Source: Gerris lacustris
Lineage: Eukaryota > Arthropoda > Insecta > Hemiptera > Gerridae
Assembly: GCA_951217055.1 (NCBI GenBank)
Contig: OX578284.1
Span: 49,148,177 to 49,212,176 of the forward strand
Reading direction: 5' to 3'
DNA: 64,000 nt
Part shown: piece after piece, positions 54,245 to 64,000 of the stretch
How positions within the stretch are numbered: the first letter of the stretch is position 1
Layout: the number at the start of each line of letters is the position of its first letter
The notes under the pieces: generated by a model
What the model was told of the DNA's origin: nothing
The model's input: only the letters and a program-made list of their open reading frames with translations
The model's database searches: none
Made by a program: the position numbers and the translations under genes

Positions 54245-54530
54245 TTTATTTTGAGGTTCAGCTGTAACTTCATATGCAAATGATCTAATGTACCATTGAA
54301 ACATGCATATAAATCATCTAATGTGCATGCATATAAAATTTCAACTTGATAGAAGCAGAAGTATTTTCGTAGTGAAGTGATACGTTTTATAACAGTAAAA
54401 AAGGAGATGCTCGGGACGTACGTGAGTAGAAAGGGGTAGGAAACCACCCGGCACCCCCACTACACGACTCTCTATTCCAAACATCCTCTTTAACTATAAA
54501 CTTATCATGATTAAATATTTTCCAAATATT
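54245..54530 (+). mobile_element. Family C fragment, copy 4 (middle part)
   Basis: Corresponds to about 49035-49270 in the fullest copy ('catgcatataaaatttcaacttg', 'agcagaagtattttcgt', 'cctctttaactataaac'). A local duplication of 'catgcatataaa' is present. The 79-codon minus frame here is noncoding. Confidence 0.5.
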
Positions 54531-55726
54531 ATATTAGATTAGTTTTAATAATAGTCGGCAATTGATATTGCCACCAATTAATAATGACTATTATTTTAAA
54601 ATGTATAACACCTTTGAAAAAAATATCGATTCAGCGAAATATTGACATTGAGAACCTCCAATCCAACCCGACGACCAAAATAAGGTGGATGATCTTCCAA
54701 CCTTTCTCTGTCTACTGAAAGAGTTAATGTTCTTGTCTATTTTTCAATGTTTCTTCAGGAAAATATCGATGTTGTCTATTAATCGAAAGATCAACATCGA
54801 TAAAAATTATCGATATTTCTTGATCCGATACATCGATGAATCAATCCTACCGTGGAGGGCTTATACAACTATATTCCACATAACGGATGACATGGGATTT
54901 TTGTGCCACTTTATAGTAATTATAAATAACAAAAGGTAATTTAGTTTTTCATGATTTTCACATTTTTAAATTTTTTCAGGATCTCTCCTGTCAAGTTAAC
55001 TCGAATTTAAATTTGCTGTACCGAATGTAGATGTGCCAGTCAAAACGAATTATAATTTTAACTATGTGAAATTCCTTCACTAGATTTAAATTACTGAAAT
55101 TTAATTACTGATATCAAATTGTGTCAAGCATGTTGAAACGAACCCATACAACGTAAAATTTATAAATTTCTCTATGACATTGTTAAATTTATAACAGATA
55201 TAATTAATGAAGATAGATCTCGTCTTACCAAAAACTAAATCTGTGTCTAATTTATTAGATTTTATTAATTATTCACTGTTCAGTTTTAAGTTACTTAATA
55301 ATTAAATTGATTACATGAAATACAAGATGACTATTTAATTAAAAACACCTTAGTGATTTTAATAAAAAGGAAATAAAAGTACGTACGCATCATTTATAGA
55401 GGTACAAAGAGTACCACTTGAATTAAAATTATTATAACCTAATGTGCCATTTTCTGTACTTAATATAGTATTTCTTTGATTTGTTTGTTTGCAACAAAAC
55501 CAATAATAATTATTTTCGCACCTTTTAAATTGCTTCATTGACATGCATCAAGTGGGTAATCAGAAATTACTGAAGCAGGAACAAAACAATTTTAAATGTG
55601 GGTGCTGTCGTGTAAACATAACCAAGTTTCAGATTGTAAGCTTTTGACATTTTGTTTTTTCTTGTAAAATGAATTGATTTTAATATAAAGATGTTCTTAA
55701 GATGATTGTACAGAACACTAATTTAG
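54531..55726. other. No gene recognised
   Basis: Bases 54620-54840 hold several GATATTT/TATCGAT words, but no defined repeat. The 84-codon plus frame (54685-54939) has no motif. Confidence 0.35.
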
Positions 55727-55957
55727 GCACTTCTTTAGATTGTTACTCCCCTTATAAAAAAACAAAGGGGAGTAACAATCTAAAAAAGGTGTACGGAATG
55801 TTCGTCTTTAGACTGTTACTCCCCTAATAAAAACAGAAGTGTGATATTCCATCGTCTAACAGTACATTGGACTAAACATCCCTTTTTCTTTATAGTTATT
55901 TAGTCAAAGTCAATTATATTCTAAAACAACAGGAGTAACAATCTAAAGAAGTACCCT
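55727..55957. mobile_element. Family J MITE, copy 2, with internal palindrome
   Basis: Four copies of the TTCTTTAGATTGTTACTCC word: plus at about 55731 and 55804, minus at about 55768 and 55932. The first pair forms a 60-bp palindrome; the second pair bounds a body shared with 45720-45915. Arrangement: a full element adjacent to a solo terminal palindrome. Confidence 0.75.
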
Positions 55958-56068
55958 AATTTATTGGTGGTGCAGAAAAAGATAAAAATATAATTAAAGT
56001 AAATTATTGAGATCAAATCTAAATTAACAAGAACTTAAAGCTGATGACATGTAATTGAATTTGAAAGT

Positions 56069-56340
56069 GGCAGATATAGCTACAGTTTGTGTCAAATGTT
56101 TGTAAAAGAAATGGGGTGGGGAGCCAATGAGAAATTAGGATTTAAAAATCCAGAACTGGTGGCAGATATAGCTACAGTTTGTGTCAATTGTCTGTGAAAG
56201 AAATGGGGTGGGGAGCCAATGAGAACTTAGGATTTAAAAATCCAGAACTCTCATTGGCTCCTCACCCCATGTTTTATACTTGAAATCCCGCGCTGTCAAC
56301 ACACTAACAAACATTTGGCACAAACTGTATAGACAATACC
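56069..56340. repeat. 92-bp tandem duplication followed by an inverted partial copy
   Basis: 56069-56160 is repeated at 56161-56252 with few changes. Then 56250-56335 carries the complementary 'tcattggctcctcacccca' and 'catttggcacaaactgta'. The unit contains GGGGTGGGGAGCCAATGAG, related to 30700-30765. Confidence 0.8.
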
Positions 56341-57170
56341 TTATGACTTTGATGAAATAGGTCGAATCACACTTAAAACGTGTTCTTACAGCAATACTAC
56401 TAGAGTGTACTGAAACGAATTACACATAAATTATACTGTATTTTAGACTAGACATATAATGTAATACATTAGAGCGTAAATTATATTAAATCTAACTGTT
56501 TTTGACTGAAAAAACAATACTTTTACCTTTTTTAAAAATAAATTTAAACGACAACATAAAAAACTGTTCCTATTTGAGATAATTTATATATCTACATTAT
56601 CGTAAGCACTAATGTACTTAAGAAATACTTCCAGAAGTGGTTTGCAAGTCGCACTTAAGATTTTTAATTAATTTAAGTCAAAATACGAAACTTTGAATAT
56701 TTATTATTTTACCAAAGTCTTTCTTTCTCTTATTCTATGAGTGAGTATCCTTGGATTGTATTAAGTGTCGAATCCAGAGCAAAAATACGTTTCTCATAAA
56801 GTTTTGTATATTTTGTTATCGAAGAACGAGTAAATAGGATTTCCCAGATTTATAAATAACAATTGTTAATATTCATTAAAAAGTTAAAAATTATGAATTG
56901 ACTTGTTTTCGACGAAAGTTTACGATCAGCAACAAAAGTTTTTAGTTTTATAAAACTTCTCCATAAAAGTAACACCCACATTTCAAATTAAACAGTAAAA
57001 TGGATCTTATAACCACAATGCAGAAGTAATGGAATTTCCTGACTAGATCTCTTTCACTCCGGAGGGTAAAAAACATCATTTACTTATCTTCATAAAGGGC
57101 TTCTGTTATATTAAGGATTTTACTCGAGTTTGTGCTTAAGATTTCAGTGGTCCATTACTGAGCCAAAAGA
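56341..57170. other. AT-rich stretch, nothing recognised
   Basis: No frame over 60 codons and no family match. Confidence 0.35.
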
Positions 57171-57740
57171 ATGAAGGTCAGAAAAGGTTTAAAAGAAGTC
57201 CAACGTCTAAAGAAACCTCGGGGAGATCGTTCCGGGAGTAAAGAAAAAGAATGGGAGCTTCCAGTAGGAAAAAGGGCCACTTTCTTATACAGAAAGGGAC
57301 GCTGTTTTTATACAGAGCCCAAAAACTACTCAAGAACACGGCAGAGAAACCTTTTTTTCCATTGCCGGAGTTTTCTCCCCCGGCCTCGCAGTATAAAATA
57401 AAGAAGGGTTTGCTTCTTCGTAATACCTCCCCCCACCCCCAAGTCCTCCCGTTTTCATTTCAGCCGTTTCATATCCATTTTCTCAGAGGACCCTAGGACT
57501 TTAATGTCAGTAATCTCGACCTTGCTCAGGGGGAAAATTTACAGGGATAATCCATTGAGCCACAAAAAGAGAAACATAAATTGTTCGAGACGGAGGAGTA
57601 ACCGCGACTAAAGAATACAACGAGGACAAGAAAAACGGTGGAAATATGAACAACAATAAAAAGACGGCGAAGACATTGTCGCGGAGTAGTGAATTTTTAG
57701 GAGAGACATAACCGGAGACGAAAGAGTGAGATTTCATTCC
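57171..57740. other. Purine-rich, GC-richer segment with unidentified frames
   Basis: Two overlapping plus-strand frames (76 and 81 codons) and a minus-strand one (76 codons, 57507-57737) occur. The first plus frame is Lys/Arg-rich. None matches a family I know, and the base composition resembles 1-900 and 63360-63770, so these may be one class of unique or untranslated sequence. An exon of an unseen gene is possible. Confidence 0.25.
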
Positions 57741-58749
57741 CAGTCTCTTAACGCCTTGGTAAAACTGCTGAAGGGGTCCTATTTTTCCATGCTCTTAAAC
57801 AAGAAAAAGAGAAATTCCCAACTGGACTATTATCGTTTTTAATCAGCGAGAAGATGAATTGTTATTCTTCACCTCTAATAGAGCTTACCACAGCTTGAAT
57901 GAGGAAAACGCTTTTAAACTTCCAAGGTCTTCAACAGAATTGTAATCTAATCTTGAATATTTGACCATGGTTAAATAGCGAGATACAACTGAGAAGCTGC
58001 CGCAATCACTATCAAACGTCTTGCCATTAAACTCCATCCTTTCTAGGAAACTGATAAACATGCGTTTTTATAACCTGCAGAACAGTTATATAGACATTTT
58101 TAACAGGGTTTTTTGTCGTAATAGTACATTATGCGTCTAGTGCGGAACGTAGCATTTTGCATGGGAGTGTGGAGTTTGCACCCGAGCGACAGCGAGGGTA
58201 GCAAAATGAAGTTTTCGCACGAGTTGCGTACCGTACTTTATCATGATTGTTGTATTTTAATAATAAATACAGAAAAAAAAACTTCCTGTATATAAGTTCG
58301 TAATTCTCTTTTGATAAAGATGACATTAATTCATTAGTTGTATTTTGTGTTGAATTAATTATTTCGGGAGGAGTATTATTCTCCTCATTTTCGTCATAAT
58401 CACTTAATCACTCATTTGTTTTCACTAAAAACTCGATATAAACAGTTACCTAAATTAAACAAACAGCAAATTAGTTTTTTTAAATGTAAACAAACTCGCT
58501 AATCGTGCGTTAAGGTGATGAATTATTCTTTTTTACCGCACTAGGTGCACTAGGGCGGAAAAAAGGAATTATGAAACGCGCATGCGCAATGAATACAAGT
58601 ACGTAAAGAATCACTTCCTACGCATCTAAACAGTGATACAATGTTTACATTTCGTATCAATCGTATTTGTTTTTATTTATATGTTTTATTGCTTTTTCTA
58701 CCGCCAGAGCGAGAATGGATTTTAGAAATTTTAACTATTAATAAACAAG
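57741..58749. other. No gene; hairpin-rich repeat-like patches
   Basis: 58125-58235 has the self-complementary pair 'gcattttgcatggg' / 'gagggtagcaaaatg' around CACCCGAGCGACAGCGAGGG, in the style of 53386-53548. A 65-codon minus frame here comes from it. 58540-58562 has a short GCACTAGGTGCACTAG patch. Confidence 0.4.
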
Positions 58750-59128
58750 TCCAGCCAGATTTAATCATATTTTTTTAAAAAAAGTTTGACTTTGAGCTCT
58801 TATGGCGTCCGTAATTGTTGACCGATTAAATTTCTGTTGGGGAGCTTTAACCTCACACTAATATTCTTTAAATCGAGTATTTATTATTTTATTAATTGGT
58901 CCTAGATTCTGAGTTATTAAATATTTAATGGTGCAGCTACCTAATTGAGAAGAAACTAGTAATTAAATTAATGCACCAATGGCTGATGATTGATCAATGA
59001 CTACCAGTGTAATTGGTTTTGACTGCGCATATTTTCCCATTTATTTTATTTTTTAGTAGGTATATCTTGGTTACATCGAGCATTGCTATTTATTTCTATA
59101 TTACTTAGTTTCGTTTGCCTATTCTTTT

Positions 59129-59131
<3 letters not shown>

Positions 59132-59184
<53 letters not shown>
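59132..59184. repeat. (CA)n(TA)n microsatellite
   Basis: About 17 CA units followed by about 9 TA units, ending at the DD41D left terminus. Confidence 0.97.
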
Positions 59185-59758
59185 CAGGGTGGAGCACGGC
59201 AGACGTATGAATTTGAAAATGTAATAAAACACAGAATGTTACAAAATAATTTTTTTAAAAATGTTTTCCTGATTAAATAACATGGGAAATTTAAATTTAC
59301 CTAGATTTAAACAAAGTATCGGATAAGTGGTTCCCCTCACATTCCAAACACTGATTAAGCCTTTTTTTTGAAGTTTTTGTGCACTCTTTCGAACATTTGC
59401 ACAGGAATTTTGGCAATTTTGGCTCGCAATGTTGTTCTTGAGGGCTTCCAGGGTTCTGGGACGATCGCTGTACACCAAGGATTTAAGGTATCCCCACAGA
59501 AAAAAATCACAAGGAGCCAAATCAGGCGATCTTGCTGGCCAGTTTAAATCGCCTCTTAAGGAGATGAGACCCCCGGGAAATCTGTCTTGCAAAAAGTTTA
59601 CGCAAACCCTTGCTGTGTGGGCAGTGGCCCCGTCCTGCTGAAACGTGGAACATAAACTTCCCGTCCCCCTCTTTCAAACGACCCTACTCTCAAACTTCTA
59701 GGACCAATAGGATGGGAGTAATCCCCTCTTCAAATTCATACGTCTGCCGCGCTCCACC

Positions 59759-59761
<3 letters not shown>
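59185..59761 (-). mobile_element. Family G: DD41D mariner-like deletion derivative, copy 2
   Basis: 577 bp with the same 33-bp terminal repeats as 7068-7634 (the single G/A difference between ends is shared). It is inserted within (TA)n. The transposase reads on the minus strand. The internal deletion joins the 5' leader to a point just upstream of the second catalytic motif, a different breakpoint from copy 1, so the two arose independently from a longer parent. Confidence 0.9.
59239..59640 (-). pseudogene. DD41D transposase, C-terminal part
   Basis: Minus-strand reading from 59640 gives QQDGATAHTA (second catalytic Asp), then RVCVNFLQDRFPGG, then SPDLAPCDFFLWGYLKS (third catalytic Asp). 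Exactly 41 residues separate the two Asp residues, the DD41D spacing seen in the rosa/Visitor-type lineage of Tc1/mariner. The DNA-binding domains and first Asp are deleted. The tail is frameshifted relative to copy 1 after KNNI. Not functional. Confidence 0.88.

Positions 59762-59831
<70 letters not shown>
59762..59831. repeat. (TA)n microsatellite, 70 bp
   Basis: Continuation of the TA target tract on the right side of the DD41D element. Confidence 0.97.
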
Positions 59832-59833
<2 letters not shown>

Positions 59834-59992
59834 CATCAAACATTTATGTATTTAATTGCTAGGCTTATATGATGATCGACAACATAGCCACTAACACCTA
59901 GCATGAGCCCAGCGTGGAGCGCGGGGTGACGGCCAGTGGTCAACCTCTGCACTTTTACTCTTAAATCAAGTGACTGAATACAAGTATAAAAT

Positions 59993-60562
59993 AGACTGCC
60001 AATTGGTGTGGCCCATAGCGTCCTCGCATCCTATCACGTACTTTATTGATTTTATGCCTTTACAAGACATATTTATCTAACTCGTTTGTTTCCCCCGTTT
60101 TTTTAATCTTTCAAAATTGTTTTTATTTTTTAAATTAATATAGCTAATTTAAGGAGCGCAGACGGTTGAAATTATTCTGGTGCTATTTGCGGTCTACTAA
60201 TGACAAACCTTCAAAATTTCATAAAAATCAGATCAGTACTTATGAAGTTATAGGTGCAAATAAATGTATGATTGCGCGAATGAGGAAGAGAAACAAATGG
60301 GCGCATAAGGTTGAAACCTGTACGGGACCAAAAATGGGCTGATTATGACCTACCAACCAAATTTCAATAAAATCGGCGAGTAGGTTTAAGATATGTTGGT
60401 AAATAGAGCGACATACCGACAGACCGACAGACAGACACGGAACCGAAAATGTTCCCAATGGATTTCTGTCTTGGAATTTTTTATATCGGAGACCTAAATT
60501 TTTTTCGATCTTTAGAACGATCACATAGCTTCCGTTACCTTCGGTAAGCTCGGAAGCAAAAA
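59993..60562 (+). mobile_element. Family A repeat, best-preserved full copy
   Basis: About 570 bp, from GACTGCCAATTGGTGTGGCC with 'gtcctcgcatcctatc' to the hairpin GCTTCCGTTACCTTCGGTAA...CGGAAGC (60531-60560), then A10. A CCGACAGACCGACAGACAGA tract sits at 60417-60436. The interior is the 'gtgcaaataaatgtatgat' type. The 118-codon minus frame with SVCRS-like repeats is the GTCT tract read as protein. Confidence 0.78.
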
Positions 60563-61348
60563 AAAAACATCCTGTCAAGTAAATAAAAAAAAACAACTGC
60601 TGAAAATTTGAGGCAAAGATAAGAGGGTAATGAGGTTCCTTATTTCAGAGTGTTTAACGACCCTAACTAGGCTACTTGACTTTTTGAAGGACCTTAGTGA
60701 AGGAGTGCAAATTCAAATCCACTTTATTCTATTTCTTGTTGGTGTTATATAGTATGCAGGGAATAAAACTCAAAATAAAATATTGATAATTTAGGGAATT
60801 TTGTAATACAAAACAAGAACCGAAGGGTTGACGTATTAGCTACTCTTTTGTACTTAGTCTTATCTGACTCTAAATTATAAATTATTATTGTGAATATTAA
60901 ATTAACTTATTTTGGGTCTAGGTACCAGATCACGCATTCCTCTAATGTGTATGTCCAATGTAGTGTCATATCGGGAAACAAACCTAAATATGTAGTACCG
61001 AGTTTATACATGGTTAGGTTAGGGTATTGTTAGGGCAATGCAGTAAGTTAACATTTTTAGAATTACTTAAAAATAAATATCTAATGTCTTAAAGATTTTA
61101 AAGAAATTTTAATTATAAAAAAATAATAATAAATTCAGATTAAATTTCGAGGACTAGATTAGAGTCGGAACAAGTTATGCCTAACTTAAAATTAGGTTAG
61201 GTTAAGTTAGAATTACAAAATAATTTACGTCTTATAGCTGTTTCCTATTTATTGAACTAAACTAGCGGAAGTTTGGCATTTCTTCTGCCCGACTAAAAAT
61301 TTGTGTGAAACGCAGTCACGACCAAACGCTCTTTTACAATATTATATA
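60563..61348. other. No gene recognised
   Basis: Two TTAGG-like doublets (61010-61025 and 61190-61213) occur in an otherwise featureless AT-rich stretch. Confidence 0.35.
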
Positions 61349-62163
61349 GGGTGGGCAAAAAAAACGCACTTCCTTGAACACTTATATCTCAGCTTCTGTG
61401 ATAGATAGAGATATGGGGTGTTCGGGGTCTGAAAACTACATTATTCTACTTTAAATTTCATATTTATAACTTAAAAAACTATTGAGTAAAAGCCATGCAA
61501 TGACGGTTTGAAATAGGGTCTTAAAAAAAGTCGTTGTCCGGGTATTATCTTGTCTGGTATTATAGTATTAATCGAATAAATGATCATAAAGGGAGGGGGG
61601 AGGGGTTCTCTCTGTATGTAATATGTAAGTGGGAGGAGTCCCTCAGTGTTATAACAAACATTGAAGATGTGTTAAGCACAATGTTGCCTGAAATTGAAGA
61701 TCAAATGCTAAATTACACGTTTATGCATGTTGGGGCGTTCTATCGCTCCTTACAAACAACTCAATACTTGCAAGAGAATTGCCCGGACTTCATTCCTTAC
61801 TTAAATCCAATTAATTACTCTGTCTGGGGTTGGTAAAAAAAGAGTGCACGAGGGAGGCAGAATAAAGGACAAAACTTTTATTAGGTTTATGAACTTCGAA
61901 AGAGGATCCTTCGTGCCTAAGATGATGTGCGTCAATGAACTGTTGCTGGGACCCGGACAATGACATTTTTAATGACCTATTTCAAACCGTCATTGCATGG
62001 CTTTCACCCAGTAGTTTTTTAAGTTACGGCTTAAGTTATCGTCCCTGCAAAGTTATAAATATGAAATTTAAAGTAGAAGAATGTGGTTTTAAGACCCTGC
62101 AAACCCCATATCTCTATCTATTACAGGAGCTGAGCTCTAAGTGTTCAAGAAAGTGCGTTTTTT
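61349..62163 (+). mobile_element. Decayed Tc1/mariner element with about 200-bp inverted termini
   Basis: Left terminus 61349-61542 (GGGTGGGCAAAAAAAACGCA, preceded by TA) and right terminus 61952-62163 are long inverted repeats, the right one with an extra approximately 28-bp block. Between them is about 410 bp of transposase debris. The extreme right end (the GGGTGGGC part) is replaced by the start of a family B copy at 62165, and a TTTTTTGGTCACCCTG near 62897 may be its displaced remainder. Confidence 0.75.
61534..61836 (+). pseudogene. Tc1/mariner transposase relic
   Basis: The frame ends QTTQYLQENCPDFIPYLNPI then NYSVWGW, recognisably the region around the last two catalytic motifs of a Tc1/mariner transposase ('QQDGA...' and 'SPDLNP.DY..WG'). 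The expected first motif reads MHVGA and the last Asp is Asn (PINY), and the stretch between is shortened. Both visible catalytic Asp positions are therefore lost. The first part of the frame is terminal-repeat sequence. Confidence 0.65.
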
Positions 62164-62164
62164 A

Positions 62165-62881
62165 GGGTCCGTAGGCAAAACCAAGGACCCTTATATTTTC
62201 CTGCGTGTGTCTGTCCATCCGTCCTGTCGCATGCTCTCACGGCCACAACTTTCGTCCGATCACTTTGAAATTTGGCATGTATGTGGCTTGTACCTACCCA
62301 CATTCCATATATTTTAAAAATATAGCGACTTAAAAAAAATATTGTTAAAAAAGAATTAGGGTAAAAAAACTTAAGGGTTAAATTTTTTTATTTTTTTTCG
62401 ACACCGTGAGGGGTATCATATGAAAGGGTACGTCGAGCTGATTGAAAAAATATATAATTCTTATTTTATAACTTTGATAGGGCAAGCGTAGGCAAGTTTT
62501 AAGTGGGTGTGAAACGTGTCCCCCCTTTTATCTCGCTTATGTGAAGTGCAAAAAATCTGAAAAAATTCCTGAACATTCTTCGACCAAAAGTAAAGATACC
62601 ACTTTTTGGAAATTTCGAAAAAAATAATATTTTATTTTTTATTGACGAAATACGTTTTTTTATAACTATGGTCATTTCGATGTATTTATATGGTTGTAGT
62701 CCGGTTCAGTGGCAAAAAAATACTTTATCAGAAGTTTATTTGTGTGTTTTGAGAATATCAGACCCATACGATAGTTCAAAGTAAGCTTATTAGCATTTTA
62801 AAAAACACCATCAATAGGGTACTACTTTAACTATACAGTGTGGTGGCCTACGGACTCTCGCTGTGTGCTGACTAGCACACA
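62165..62881 (-). mobile_element. Family B MITE, copy 3
   Basis: Inverted relative to copy 1: it starts GGGTCCGTAGGCAAAACC at 62165 and ends with GCCTACGGACTC and the hairpin TGTGTGCTGACTAGCACACA at 62862-62881. The homopolymer tract is only C6 here (62521-62526). A CTGTCCATCCGTCC tract is at 62211-62224. It defines the family at about 720 bp and lies in the right terminus of the Tc1/mariner relic. Confidence 0.78.
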
Positions 62882-64000
62882 CTTGACATGTTTATTTTTT
62901 GGTCACCCTGCATTTTATAATACAAGGTAATTTAATTTACATACTTTTTTTACAAATAAAAATTACAATTTTTTTCTTGAAATTTGGTATGGATTCCTTG
63001 AAGTTATTAATTCGATGATCCTATGTTGTTTTTGTTTGTTCGTTTGGAAGCGATGTTCACAGAACTAATAGTATTTATTTTATAGAGTCTTCAATAATTA
63101 ATCTACTCTTTCTAAAGTCTTGCAGTGCTTTTGTTTATTAATAGTAATTTAGCTAGATGTCCATTTTAACTTGTGTTACGATAAAGTTAGGGATAAAATA
63201 CAAATAAAAAATTATGCAATTGCAATCCTAAAAAGCTCAGAGCTCAGCGAACCTTAAATCTTTAACTACTCGTAGTTTTTTTTTCATCTAAATTAAGATT
63301 TAATTGAACCGGAACTAAAAACCTGACTAGAACAAAAAAAACTTTTTCGGACTCTGAACCAAACTGTGGGAAAGATTTGGGACGGTGGTAGATGGAATTA
63401 CATAAAGCGATTTAAGTTTATCTGCTTCCCTGGTTCGGAGATTGATCAATTAACTTCAGACCCCTTTAAACAGATAGGAGAGGGATTAAAGTTTCCTAAT
63501 TAAGGTTCATAATTTATGCAAGGTTTTTAAGGGATACTTTGTTAAGGCCTTATAAAAGAAGCCCTGAAGCATTGAGTGCTTCAACAAGATCCGGAGAGGG
63601 AAGGGAATAAGGGACAGAATGAGAAAAGAAAGTCAAAGAGTAACTTCTTAGCGGTTCTTCAATCAAACTCAAAGACTTATGTCAAAAAGAACAAACAAAA
63701 GAACTTCCAAGAACACAATTCTTGCATCTCTAACGAATTTCAATTAAGACCTTCGATTTGTCCTTGTTAAAAAATTAACTTCATTACATTTTTTTTAAAA
63801 AGGTAATAAATAATTGCTTAATGTTTTAAATATAAGTGTTAATAATATATTATAAGGATGCTCAGAGTCTTTTCAGAGTAACTGACAAAATACCTACAAT
63901 TATCCTTACAACACCAATTACGCTTACCGCTTATAACTCAAAGAACTGAGACTTTAGTCTCAGTTCTTGTACTCAGTGCGTGTACTAACTATTGTTAGTT
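62882..64000. other. No gene recognised
   Basis: 63340-63770 is purine-rich like the start of the window, with a 64-codon Lys/Gln-rich frame (63576-63770) lacking any domain. The final bases contain a 15-bp inverted pair around 'actgagactttagtctcagt' (63947-63966), a perfect short palindrome. Confidence 0.35.

Larger units (their letters stand above)
58750..59936 (+). mobile_element. Family H Helitron, copy 2, 5' truncated and interrupted
   Basis: Aligns in opposite orientation with 41115-41700: 'gagctcttatggcgtccgtaatt', 'cctcacactaatattctttaaatcgagtattta' (in parts) and the 3' terminus GAGCCC...GGGGTGACGGCCAG then T. The terminal CTAG has decayed to CCAG, and the hairpin has mismatches. 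A (CA)n(TA)n tract and a DD41D element interrupt it at about 59130-59831, replacing about 110 bp of the Helitron. Confidence 0.8.

Noticed and set aside
57171..57496. Real basic protein gene
   Set aside because: Two overlapping frames in different registers and one antisense frame have equal claim, and none has a known domain. Left as unidentified sequence.
60240..60596. 118-codon frame with SVCRS-like repeats, and similar frames at 12777, 49992 and 1443
   Set aside because: The repeats are GTCT/CAGA tracts in dispersed family A or related elements read as protein. Frames differ between copies.
61010..61213. Interstitial telomere sequence (TTAGG)n
   Set aside because: Only isolated doublets of TTAGG occur; no array.

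Overview
This window looks like AT-rich, repeat-dense nuclear DNA of an animal, most likely an insect. Evidence for that is indirect: an insect-style Ty1/copia retrotransposon, Tc1/mariner relics including a DD41D lineage, a non-autonomous Helitron, tRNA-derived SINE-like repeats, long (AT)n tracts, and dispersed repeats carrying short (GTCT)n runs. I found no host protein-coding gene I can defend. There is no operon structure, no ribosomal RNA gene, no intact tRNA gene and no CRISPR array. The only long reading frames belong to one transposable element.

The best-defined feature is a copia-type LTR retrotransposon on the minus strand (19233-23658, 4,426 bp). It has two identical 157-bp LTRs, a 5-bp target duplication (TGTAT), a candidate primer-binding site, a polypurine tract and a gag-pol frame. 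A single frame change about 15 codons after the YVDD reverse-transcriptase motif splits gag-pol. Identical LTRs imply a recent insertion.

Left of it: a 57-bp tandem repeat (3.5-3.8 kb); a TA-flanked inverted-repeat element (6485-7963) holding a nested DD41D deletion derivative (7068-7634); a LINE relic (9.6 kb); a foldback element (9.8-10.4 kb) with a decayed relative at 17.2 kb; and nested MITE-like elements at 11.6-15.5 kb. Right of it: two inverted copies of a PIF/Harbinger-like MITE (25.1 and 33.0 kb), a perfect 93-bp inverted repeat with a tRNA-like internal promoter (31.1 kb), two long palindromes (31.4-32.2 and 38.1-39.4 kb), a Helitron with textbook ends (41.1-42.4 kb), several hammerhead-ribozyme-like motifs (30.5, 42.5-43.2 and 52.2 kb), many copies of a hairpin-ended repeat family, and a decayed Tc1/mariner element abutting another MITE (61.3-62.9 kb).

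For cross-reference I name the main dispersed families. A: ends in a GCTTCCG...CGGAAGC hairpin. B: starts GGGTCCGTAGG. C: starts with a GGAACGAAGTTCC-like palindrome. D: foldback. E: PIF/Harbinger-like. F: tRNA-derived SINE-like. G: DD41D mariner-like. H: Helitron. J: repeats of TTCTTTAGATTGTTACTCC. These names are mine. All alignments were made by eye, so boundaries outside the copia, Helitron, DD41D, hAT-like and family E elements are approximate.
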